In this document: positions 1 through 9,536 of the stretch, piece after piece
Position numbering within the stretch: the first letter of the stretch is position 1
Layout of the letters: each line of letters begins with the position of its first letter
Source: Clonostachys chloroleuca
Lineage: Eukaryota > Ascomycota > Sordariomycetes > Hypocreales > Bionectriaceae
Direction: 5' to 3'
DNA length: 64,000 nt
NCBI GenBank assembly: GCA_037952775.1
Contig: JBANAY010000004.1
Location: 8,990,001-9,054,000, forward strand
Notes under the pieces: generated by a model
Databases searched by the model: none
What the model saw: the letters and a program-made list of their open reading frames with translations, nothing else
What the model was told of the DNA's origin: nothing
Made by a program: the position numbers and the translations under genes

Positions 1-339
1 AGAGAACTCTCTAGTCGATCTTGGGCCAACGAGTAGCCTCTAAGTAGTGGACTGGAAATCAACATACCATGTTGTCTCTTACGTGATGAATAACCATTTA
101 GAGTACTTTCGGCTTCGATTTCTTGCATTTTTCTTGCAAGTTCATAGTTTTGCAAGCAAAAGATTGTGATGATTGAAGCAAGTTCTATCTGTTGTTTGGC
201 TTCGGAGCATTAAAATGAAGGTTCGCAAGTATTCGATCACTTATCGATCAATCGATAAGCGATAATACGTACCTTCCACAAACTCCTGACATTATATAGG
301 TAGGTAGTTATACCAAAAGCTACTCTTTGTAGTGATTCT

Positions 340-2055
340 TCAAGAGTCAACTTTGCCATATTCCGAAGTCAAGGGCTTCGCATCCTCATACATTCCTCTT
401 TCCAGCCTCAACTTGCCGAGGCGAACGTTGGCGGCCTCGTACCCCGTTTCCAATTCATCAATCTTCTCTTCGAATGACAAAGCCCCCGCTCTGACAAGAT
501 ATACATGCTGCGCGGTCCAAGATGTCAGTACTGGAGGGCCGACCACGATGCGAGCGGCGGCAACGGCAATGGCCAGAATGCCTAGAACCAGGAATACGAT
601 GGCAGCAGGAGTGCGGCATCCTCTATATTCGCCTGTTCTAGTGCCAGCATAAAACGGATAGTCCATGAAATTGGCAAACGTCGAGCGCCAGCCAACCGCC
701 CGGTCTTCTGCGCCAAAAGGCTGCTCATCGTTGTGAAGATGACGGATTTTAGGATCACCGATTACACTGAGGCCTTCGGACGCCCATCCTGCCATGACTG
801 CACGGACAAAGGCCCCGACGCCCTCGCATACCGTTGCTTCCTCGCTGTAGATGATGGCATCCACCCAGTTGCGAAACAGCGGCAGCGACCCGTCACTGAA
901 CTCGGTCTGCGGGACCTCCTTATCGACAGAGAAGATACGGACCAGGTCGATTTCTCCTCTGGAGTCGCTCAATCCGGAGCACGAACTGCCGGATACGATG
1001 CGACTGACCTCGGCGACGGCATATCGGATGTTGTACGTGAGGCGGCGCTGCACCTTTGCGCGGACGGTTGATGTGGGATCACTGAACCAGGTCCCAAGTC
1101 TCGCCCACTGAATTTGAATCTGCCCTGGTTTCACGATCCGATACTCCACCACTGCTGGCCGAGGAGGGTCGCTGAACCAGCGCCATGATGATGTTCTTTG
1201 CCTAATCCACCCCTTGTCGTTGGCTCCCATGGAGAAATCGCCCTCCTCTTCTGTTAGATTGGCCACCATGACGACCTCCCTCGAATAGATGTATCCTGAG
1301 TCAACCCTGTTGAATAGTATACTACTGCATCTGGCCCACCCGGCCATGACAATGCTCAGAGGCGGCTCCATCCTAGCTGCGTCTGTTTCCGAGGATGCGG
1401 CACTTCGGTTGGAATAAATGATCTCATGCTGGAAGGCTTGATTATTCGATCCTAACGGCGCGTCACTGAACCACGGACTGGGAGTTCCATCACTTCCTAG
1501 TCCCCTACTTGGTGGTAGTCGTAGCTCAACTAGACGGGGTTCGACTTGATCATAGGCATAGGTGGTCACGTCGATGATGCCAAACTTGTAGCCAATGGAG
1601 GCAGCAACTGAGACCAGAATGATGAAGTGACGGAGAGTCGTAAAGGCCGGGAAGCCCCTCAGCCCGTAGACGACAGGCGCACGTGGCTGAGAGTTGAGAT
1701 AACGGCCATAGTCGAGACCAACATCCTTCATTGCTTGGCGACTGCACCACCAGTCGAAGAGATGGACATATGCCTCCCCAAAGCCGTAGGAGAGAAGCCC
1801 GAAGGCGACGCCCACGATAGCTAACCATACTTGAAGGTGGTAATTGGCGCCGAAATAGAAGCGAGACTCCTGCTCGTTTTTTGCAGGATTATCGAAGGCG
1901 CCATCTGGTGAGACGAGGCCGTTCACAGCTACCAAGGTTAAAATGGTTCCTCCAGAGGACAGAGCCAGAAGTGATGAAATGCCTAATCGTCGCGATCGTG
2001 TGATGATGCCAGTTCTCTCCATCATACGATTGCTGATGGAGCATTCGCTATCCAA
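340..2055 (-). CDS. Hypothetical four-span membrane protein (571 aa)
   Basis: Single-exon open frame of 571 codons. I do not recognise a named family. Hydrophobic segments are visible at about residues 26-48, 74-95, 142-160 and 480-503, so the protein looks membrane-anchored near both ends. A long hydrophilic part (about 165-475) lies between spans 3 and 4 and, if the topology alternates, faces away from the cytosol. The last 45 residues after span 4 are charged and helical (SFEEKIDELETGYEAANVRL), probably cytoplasmic. The layout (short N-terminus, three early spans, large loop, late span, short tail) is common among uncharacterised fungal plasma-membrane proteins, but that is resemblance, not identification. 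A second in-frame Met at residue 11 is an alternative start. Codon use and length make it a convincing gene; the function is unknown. Confidence 0.75.
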   Translation of the reverse strand: MDSECSISNRMMERTGIITRSRRLGISSLLALSSGGTILTLVAVNGLVSPDGAFDNPAKNEQESRFYFGANYHLQVWLAIVGVAFGLLSYGFGEAYVHLFDWWCSRQAMKDVGLDYGRYLNSQPRAPVVYGLRGFPAFTTLRHFIILVSVAASIGYKFGIIDVTTYAYDQVEPRLVELRLPPSRGLGSDGTPSPWFSDAPLGSNNQAFQHEIIYSNRSAASSETDAARMEPPLSIVMAGWARCSSILFNRVDSGYIYSREVVMVANLTEEEGDFSMGANDKGWIRQRTSSWRWFSDPPRPAVVEYRIVKPGQIQIQWARLGTWFSDPTSTVRAKVQRRLTYNIRYAVAEVSRIVSGSSCSGLSDSRGEIDLVRIFSVDKEVPQTEFSDGSLPLFRNWVDAIIYSEEATVCEGVGAFVRAVMAGWASEGLSVIGDPKIRHLHNDEQPFGAEDRAVGWRSTFANFMDYPFYAGTRTGEYRGCRTPAAIVFLVLGILAIAVAAARIVVGPPVLTSWTAQHVYLVRAGALSFEEKIDELETGYEAANVRLGKLRLERGMYEDAKPLTSEYGKVDS

Positions 2056-3870
2056 GGAAGCTCTGGAAATATGGTTCGATGGAGGGGATTGGGTCAGTCA
2101 AGAAAGGCCACTCTTCTTGATACCAATAATGAAAAAACATGAGGGCTTTGATTCAACACCCTCAACCACTACTAGGGTCAGTTTTTTCGCTAGTTTCATC
2201 AAACATGCATGTTGGCGTTCTTGGCTTCCCGCTTCAAGGATGGGCAGTGTCACTCTCATCGTCTGGGCTGATGGCCAGCTGATGGGTTGCAGCGCGCTAC
2301 TTGACGCCACCATCATCTACTGGGCTCAGCCGCAGCAGTTTTCCAAATATGGGCGGTTCCTATTGATTATGCTTCTTTTCCTTGCTAGCCTTTCTAGACG
2401 TCTGGTGAGTTGTCGGGCTAAATCGAGCTGACGCTGTAAAAAATTCGACTCCACGACAGCTTGATACGCCTCTTGTTTCGTTTGATCATGACTCCAATAT
2501 TGACACTTTAGGCATCCGTCACTAATGAGGTCAAGAGGCGGCGCTGAAGTAAGGGCCCCGTAAACTGGACAATGGAACATATGGATGAAGCCTACCTGAA
2601 TAGCAGCGCACTGAGCTTTGCACAGCCCTGACAAGCAAAACTGGGACAGATCCTCACCATTTTCGATCGAGGAACAGCGCATTGAAACGGTCCAGGCATT
2701 CATCAAAGAGGGCGGCGTGGACCACGCGCTATTACCCGAGACAGAGTTGGCCAACGACGATGGTGCAGGATCCGATTCGGTCAGTACTCATCCCCCCGGC
2801 GTTCGCAGAAGCTGCCTGCAATCGCAAAACTCTATTTGACGCGCGCAAAGGACCTCTTAAACGGGTTTGTCGTTCTGTGCACATAATCCGGACGAGGTTC
2901 AGAGCATGATGAGATAGTGAGGCAGTGGCTTAAAGTAGCTAATCCCTACGACGAGAGGCTCCATGATTCTCACGAGAGACCATGGCAGACGGTGACCTGG
3001 GGCGTTTTGACGCGGGGGACGGAGATTGGCAGATCACCTATGGGATCCTCTCCGAACTCGTTGCTTCCCTCAACCATCGCGTTTTTGGTTTTAAGCAAAT
3101 TCAAGATGTCAGGGACACTGCGGCTGAGATTTGGAAGGGAGAGAGCGGGAACCACAGGAGGATGATTTTGAAGACCTCATCATGGAAGCTGCCCGCGTGG
3201 GCCCGTGGCTGCTCGTGGCAGACCAACAAGCCTTTGAGGAAAGGGAGCTGGGGACTGTGTATCGGGATGCAAATTGGATATATATCATCAAAGGAGGAAC
3301 CCTTACGCCACCAGAGTTTGTGCAGACGATGGTGATATGCAACTTCCGAGAAGCTCTATCAGTGTCAAAATTCGGGACTGATACAATGCAGGACCAAAGT
3401 ACAGGCCCCCAGGCCGGATCAAGCTCAGGGTGCTGTCTGCAGTGATGGGCGGCGAAGATTGGATCGTTTCATGGACTAATGTACTTTTTATGATAGAACG
3501 GCGCCAGATATTAGGCAGTTGAGGACAATAATTGCAGAGAAAATACACTCAAAAGTCTATCCACAAGACCTAAACGATGGAAATCCGACGAGAACTAGTA
3601 TGTGATGCCCTCGAATGGGTTGCTCAGACGACTAAGCAACAGCCTTGTTGCTACACTTCCTTCCCAGAGCTTGCGGCTAGGCATTTTCTGAAAGTTCTAC
3701 CCCACATCAGAAGAAAGAGCCATATCTCCCTTATATAGAGCCCAAGAACAAGCCTCTATCTTGCACAGGTCGTAAAATGTCCAGTATGAGACTAGATTGA
3801 AGGCCATTAGGAGGTTGTGCCTGTGTACATTTTACAAGCGGGCCTCAGGCGTTCATGTAGAAGACATGGT
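2056..3870. other. Intergenic stretch with degraded or doubtful ORFs
   Basis: No convincing gene. Two patches look faintly protein-like. On the minus strand (2326-2754) a 142-codon frame without ATG start has a basic helical tail. On the plus strand two overlapping frames (2982-3335 and 3131-3445) could be parts of one eroded reading frame. I could not join them by splicing or match them to a family, so they are left as possible gene remains. Confidence 0.4.
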
Positions 3871-4998
3871 TCAATCTGCTTCTTCCTCTCGATGATCTGG
3901 CCGGCGGCTCCAGATGTCGTCATTGGCAGGCCTTGTGTTATCCAAATCAACACCTTGCTTCATTCTCGTTCGCCTTTCATCCACCCAATGCTTCCATTCC
4001 TGGTACTTCGGCAATGTATTTGGGGCCTCGAGAGCCAGACGACATGCTCCCCAGTTCTGTAGCCTGTCTTCCACATCGATCTTCCAAACCTGTTTCCCGT
4101 CCAGCATGAAAATAAACGAACCGATAATGTGTTCGTACATCATCATCCCGATGTGTGGTAGATAGGTTTGATAGCCCGGGTTCAGGATCCGCTCTAGGAG
4201 CGCTGTCATGCCCGTCACCAGTCGATTCTCAGGTGATCGCGGTTTCTCTTCATCCGTTTGCCAATAACTTCGACGGCCGTGGCCGGTCTGGGATTCCTCA
4301 TCGCCCGTCAGCGTGTTGTTTTGGCCCAAGGCCTTGGTGGCCGAGATAACGTTGATGATGATGCGATTGACTACATATTTGGGAGCAAAATCGGGGTCAT
4401 CTTCATGATGGCTGCGGCTGCGGTCAAAAAAGCCCGGTCCACGATTGAATAGTGTGGAGAGTAGCCCCTCGAAGTAAGTCAAGAGGACGCTTCTGCAATT
4501 CCAGCTAAGGCTGGTATCTGATTCGTCTAGTATATGACCTGGCAGAGCTGGGGGCTCATCTGACATTCTTAAGATCGTGTAGACTGAGTTAATGTAGGGC
4601 GTTTGTGGCAGAGCCGGGATAGACCATGTTGGCCAAAGGCCTAGACCCTTGACATACACAATGTCAACTGAATAGTCGCTGGTGTGTCGGTGCTGGAGAA
4701 ATCGAGTGACTTCTGCGTTGACTTGTTTGTTGACTTGGAGTAGAGACAGAGAAGGATTTATCTGACGAGACCAGGCATCACGAGTGTGACTACCTTGGCG
4801 ATTCTCAGGGATTGGCTGCGGAAGAATGGCCGAAGACAGATAGTTTCGATATTGCAGAGCCTGGCGATTTTCCTGGTTTAGGTCTGGTGATGCAGGTGGC
4901 ACAATTACAGTGTCGATGACCAAGCGGTAGATTTCGTTCCTGAGCTCTAGCGGCAGCAAGAGCAGCAAAGGCTTACAATCGGCCGTCGAGGGGTTCAT
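3871..4998 (-). CDS. F-box/2EXR-like hypothetical protein
   Basis: The open frame runs from 5157, but the start is placed at the internal ATG at 4998. That ATG is followed almost at once by LLLLPLELRNEIYRLVID, the usual beginning of the fungal F-box-like / 2EXR module; the 53 residues upstream are basic, proline/threonine-rich and look like untranslated leader. With this start the protein has 375 residues. The N-terminal module (about residues 14-60) is followed by SLSLLQVNKQVNAEVTRFL, the second typical block of this family (leucine-rich, Q-V-N-x-Q-x-x-x-E). The rest is acidic and without recognised domain. Such proteins are very numerous in Pezizomycotina and are usually assumed to bind partners through the N-terminal module; no specific role can be given. 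An F-box link to SCF ubiquitin ligase is an inference only. Confidence 0.75.
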   Translation of the reverse strand: MNPSTADCKPLLLLLPLELRNEIYRLVIDTVIVPPASPDLNQENRQALQYRNYLSSAILPQPIPENRQGSHTRDAWSRQINPSLSLLQVNKQVNAEVTRFLQHRHTSDYSVDIVYVKGLGLWPTWSIPALPQTPYINSVYTILRMSDEPPALPGHILDESDTSLSWNCRSVLLTYFEGLLSTLFNRGPGFFDRSRSHHEDDPDFAPKYVVNRIIINVISATKALGQNNTLTGDEESQTGHGRRSYWQTDEEKPRSPENRLVTGMTALLERILNPGYQTYLPHIGMMMYEHIIGSFIFMLDGKQVWKIDVEDRLQNWGACRLALEAPNTLPKYQEWKHWVDERRTRMKQGVDLDNTRPANDDIWSRRPDHREEEAD

Positions 4999-5565
4999 GG
5001 TATTGTCGAAAGTATTAAATATAGCGGGGATATGGTAGGGGATGGTTTTTCGATTCCGGCGTGTTTTACTTGGAGGTGGGCGTGTTTGACATGAAGGTGC
5101 GTGAGTGTGGGTGAGTGAGTCGTGACGAGTTTTTGGTTCGTATTGTTGTGTCAACATTGGAACGCGCTATCTAATCACAAAATATCTAACCAAGGAGCAT
5201 CAAATCACAAAGCATCAAATCACAAAGCATGTCAGCACGAGCCCCTCTGACATCACTGCTTTTTTATCGGCAAGCTGCATCACCGAATTATAATTCCAAC
5301 TCATGCTTGACTTCTCTCTGATTTTATTGGAATACCTAGTGGCTTCCCGAAAGTTTTCCCTGTCTGCTGACAGCATAGTAACTCCCTTATAAAGGTTACT
5401 AGTCCTGTCACACTAACGGAAGAGCTCTCCTTCTCTCACACTCCACTTCTCTTTCTGTTTCACATCATTGACATCATGAGTCTTCAAGCTGGGACTTACA
5501 TTGATTATGTAGTTGGACCCCCTCTTGAAAAGTGACTGAGATTCTATGGACCTGGATTGGAACTC

Positions 5566-7284
5566 CTATTGATCTTCACGAAGATCTTCGAGTAGGGGAT
5601 GTTCCAATAGCTCCTTAGCCGTCTTCCTCTTCTCAGGCAACCATTGGAGCATGTCAGAAGCAAAATCCAGAAACAATTCTTTCTCATCGCCAGCCAGTTC
5701 CGTCACCGTGTCTGCCAACTTCATCCCTTCCCTAAGCAAGTCCTTGCGGAGAATTTGGCCTGCGACAAGGAAACACGTAAGTTCTTGCGATCTTTTTCGT
5801 GGAGAGCTTTGTAATTCTTCGCCATATGACTTACCGTCGTCGTCGAAGAATGGTCCCCCCAATATTCGTTCATCGTCTTGCACTCCTTACCGCGTAGGTT
5901 CATAACCGGCCTCTCGAGATGGTGTGTACGAGAAATTCGCTCCCTCTGGATCACTTCCTCGGGCGGGTTTCCGAGGAGAGAAACCATCTGAGCAAGGTGG
6001 ACGTGTGCATCGTATTCGCCGTCCTCGCCAGCAGGCCGCCCGAACAGGCTGATGTTTTCCAGCAGATTCCACAGCTATTACAGAAGTAATGTGACTTAGG
6101 AGGTTATGGTACAAAATGCACGCCAGAGAGAGTTTACTCACAAGAAGGCCGAAATTCCAGATATCAGCATTCTATGACCAGGGGCAGCCGAGCAGCACCT
6201 CTGGGGCCCGGAAGCAGTGAGATTGGATGGGGGAAAGATGGCCTTGGCCGCCATCAAGTCCGGGAATGCAGAGATTGAAATCAGCTAGCTCCGGAAACAG
6301 CTGGGGGCCCTGCAAAGGTCCAAACTCGTCTTGTGAGAGGTAGGTCACACGGCCATCCTCGCTTCGGATATGCCTCGACTGAGGGACACTCGTTTGGTAA
6401 TTGACATAGTCGGCTAAGAGAGTGTCATTCTCAAGTGTCATCATGATGTTCTCGTCGTTGATGTCTGGCGGGTTGTGAGTAGCGGTATGGTCATTAGAGG
6501 TTCTTCGACCGCTTACCTGTATGGATGAGATGGCACTCAGTATGCAAAAAATCTAAAGCGCGAAGGAGACAGTAGATGTAAGCCTCGAAAAACGGTGGCG
6601 CTATTCTTTGCCGCTCCCATCGTCGCTGAAACCGAAGCAGAGTCTCCCTCATCGGCACGTACACGAGACAAAGGTGTGTTCCTTCCGGTCCTTCCAAGTG
6701 AAACTCATCTATAGGCGTCCGGATGAATGAGAGACTATCGTGCGAGCGTTTGGCATCAGCGATAATCTTTGAATACGTCATCTACCCAGATGCATTGGTA
6801 TTGAGAGCGGCAATTTTAATACTGACGTAACGAGTAATCAAGGATTTCTTCCCTTTTTCGCTGGTGTGGATGTTAGAAAAGGGGACTAATGAGAAAGTCG
6901 GAGTGGAAAAGCGTACAATTTGAGATTCTCAGCCAGCCAAACAGTAGAAGCACCGCCAAAGCCGAGCTTGGAAATTGTCTTGAACTTGGCATTCATTATC
7001 TCGCCAGGGTGAGTCGGATGGAAGTATCTGAGGCGATGGCTTGGAAGCAGCTCCTCTTCGATAGGTTCATCAATTTCATGAGCCACTGATCCGAGGTGAG
7101 AAACAGAGAACTGTCGGTTGTAAAAAGCTGGCAATCTCCAGGCCCGTTTCTGCGTGAGAAATCGCGGATTTGTAATCGTGAATGTCTTTGCCATCTTCAG
7201 AAAAGTGCGCCCCTGATTAATGGGGCATAAGTCCATTCGTACGTTCACAGTGGGCGATACGCCTTCAATATCTAACGACGACAC
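5566..7284 (-). pseudogene. SRPK-like protein kinase, disrupted
   Basis: Five exons can be traced on the minus strand: 7284-6917, 6860-6517, 6464-6142, 6074-5835, 5759-5566. The introns of 52-75 nt have GT-AG borders. The joined frame would encode about 489 residues of a CMGC/SRPK-type kinase: glycine loop KLGFGGASTVWLA, subdomain II YVSIKIAAL, catalytic loop HTDINDEN, metal loop DFN, substrate-site motif APEVLLG, and C-terminal LPEKRKTAKELLEHPLL. Three lesions break it. There are in-frame TAG codons at 6782-6784 (end of subdomain II) and 6172-6174 (just after the APE motif). One base is missing near 5855-5860, in a run of six Cs on the plus strand, where the conserved GGPFFDDDG motif shifts frame. 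Even apart from these, the catalytic-loop Lys is Asn and DFG reads DFN, so activity was already doubtful. The frame is otherwise well preserved, suggesting recent loss. Confidence 0.8.
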
Positions 7285-7600
7285 TCTGTTCCCGCATCAG
7301 ATTAACTCAGGTCCCCTTTAGAATCACGTGGGTCACTATGGTGGCTGCAGCCTCAAGGCACGAGCCACAATGGCTTTATTAGGAATATTTCATATATCGA
7401 TCGGACCACGTGAATCGAGCTAGCGCATATGCCTATGTAGGTCCTTGCGTCAGAGGTTTGGCGCTGATCAAGGTGTTTGGATGGTCTTTATCCAGGACAT
7501 GCATGTTCCGCTGAACTGCGCACAGGCACACAAGCTTGTGCATGTTCCAGCTGAAACCTAGATCGCATTTCTGGAAATCAGCCCTCGCCTGTTCTTAGGA

Positions 7601-8542
7601 TCAGCCAATGCCCACTGTTAGGTAATACTGAGATACGCGAAGTCCATTCATGAATGGATACCTACCCGCAATATCGCAGTGGTCAAATCGGCCTTGCTCC
7701 CAGTAGCGTGCTTTTCCCAGTTTGGGATAAACCATACACATTGCACGTAAAATCGTCGCATAAAGTCCTCCGTTTGCGACTTGTTCTCGGCACGGTGGTT
7801 GAGCGCACCGTGATAGAGCATGACATAGTAGCATCATTGTCGAGGGATCGATGCGAATCTCTGGAGTGCCGATGAGATCTGGAATCAAGTATATTAGCTT
7901 TATATTGATGAAGAAATTATCGAAGAGCTCTGGTTGGTAGTGTTTGCAGAAATCTGCGGCATCATCAGTACATATACGGCCTCAACGTGGAGCAATAGCT
8001 CGCTATCTGTCTAAAACCTCCCTTGCGAACTCTGGCGAAAGGGGACCGTCTAGGCTTGCGGCTTCGAGACTCCGCCGTTTGGACTTGAAGACCTGAGCCA
8101 TTGCATCCTTGAGTTGTTTTTGTGGTTCATAGTACTGAATGGGCCCTTTGTTTCTAGTTATGCTTCCAAGGCCCTCAATATGCGTAGTACTGGTCCATTG
8201 AGGACTTGATGGTGATGGTTGTAGTTTTCCTTGGACTTCAGCGTAGGACGTTGGTTTCTCAAGAAGCCATTTTGGAGCCCTCTCTCGACTTCGACAATCC
8301 TTTTGCGTAGTTCAGAAGCACTGCGATACTGTTAGCCACGCTGCAGAGGCTGCGCCGCTGGAACTAGAACCCGACTTCACCTTTGGCTCAACTTCAGTGC
8401 TTTTGCTCTCTTCTTTCCTTTCGGATAAACGCATGTTTGGTGTCGGGCAAAACAACAGTCGCACTGGGGTTTTATGCGGTCGCATCGAATCTGGCCGTTC
8501 CATTAGTCGAGGGTCCATAAACAGTGATGAGCCGTGTATCAC
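7601..8542 (-). pseudogene. Fungal-specific transcription factor relic
   Basis: A run of minus-strand frames resembles the middle homology region (Fungal_trans) of Zn2Cys6 regulators. The clearest part is 7601-7960, with IPDLIGTPEIRIDPSTMM and, further on, ARYWEQGRFDHCDIAGR, followed by a short tail. Upstream in the same frame (about 8010-8280) is a clean coding-like stretch containing HIEGLGSITRNKGP. Two in-frame stops separate the halves: TAG at 8008-8010 and TGA near 7990. A third patch around 8290-8330 carries a coiled-coil-like SELRKRIVEVERGLQ in another frame. No cysteine zinc cluster is recognisable in the part nearest 8542, so the DNA-binding end is missing or too decayed. It lies next to the broken kinase and the broken ABC transporter and probably decayed with them. 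The family call is from motif resemblance only. Confidence 0.5.
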
Positions 8543-8988
8543 CTTCCGGGACTTGCAGCTTAAGCACTACGTGCAGGTTTGGTCAGTACTGGTTGGTCCA
8601 GCAACGTTGCACTTTGCGATTGTGATGAATGGTGTTGAGACTCACAGCAACATCATGAACACCCTCTGTCAGTCGGCTGCGTGAGACCATTCCAGATGAA
8701 CAATCCAGGTCCTGGGTGCACGCGAGTCATGTATTGCAGCAGTTGGTAAGACGCGTTTCGCGTAAATGGTTATGGGTCAACACAAAGTCAGTATTGGAAG
8801 GCGAAATAATACATCGAGGAAGAATCAAGTAGGCCGCCATCACAGGGTCTGGGTGAAAGCGACTCCCAGCCCGAAGGTCGAGGGCGAACGTCGGTCTCGG
8901 TTGATCCGAGGCCGAACAAATAAGTGGGTCGGACTCTCAAAGCCTTCTGGTGACAAAATGTGGGACGGGTTTTCGGACCATGTGCCTC

Positions 8989-9019
8989 GCTGATTGGCTG
9001 ACTCAGTCAGCCAATCAGC
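8989..9019. promoter_or_regulatory. Perfect 31-bp palindrome with CCAAT boxes and TGACTCA core
   Basis: The left arm GCTGATTGGCTGACT and right arm AGTCAGCCAATCAGC are exact reverse complements around a single C. Each arm holds a CCAAT box (one per strand), and the centre contains TGACTCA, the classic Gcn4/AP-1-type bZIP site, overlapped by its mirror copy. CCAAT is the target of the fungal CBC/HAP complex. The site lies about 520 bp upstream of the ABC transporter start. A regulatory role is an inference from the motifs. Confidence 0.6.
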
Positions 9020-9117
9020 AACGGGCCCCACTAAGGTAAGTGAGTTGTGCCTTCCTTTATGCCATCGAGCAAGAACTTGATGGCTGATATGTTTTAAAAA
9101 TAGGAGGTGGCGATAGT

Positions 9118-9180
9118 GCTGTCATGAAAGTGTTGACAATTGATGTTAACATTGTGTTAGTGCCGCTGTCATGAAAGTGT
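9118..9180. repeat. Direct repeat, 16 bp twice
   Basis: The sequence GCTGTCATGAAAGTGT occurs at 9118-9133 and again at 9165-9180. The spacer of 31 bp contains the inverted pair TTGACAAT/ATTGT. It sits in the ABC gene's upstream region. Function unknown. Confidence 0.7.
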
Positions 9181-9536
9181 CTAAATCAGAGTGCCAGATG
9201 GAAGAACCTGACGCCATAAACGTCAAAGCTCGCAGTCTCAAATGAAATACTTCAATGTCTTTGGCATGGCTGAGAAAAAAAAAAAGAAAAAAACAAGCCC
9301 TCAAAAAAACGCCAAAACTACGAGCCGAAAGTCCGTCTCACAATCCCGCAATTATCACACACGTCTTTGCAATGACATAGCTCCTTGTCAATTCAATATC
9401 GAGACGGGAGATCCGGGATGGGCGTTCGCACAGATATAAGAGTATAGATGCCGTCTCAACAAGTTTCGAAGGAGCGACTCAGTTCAAAATACTTCTTTCC
9501 TCGAGTTTCCGTACGACATTCGCAGCTTCAGCCAAG

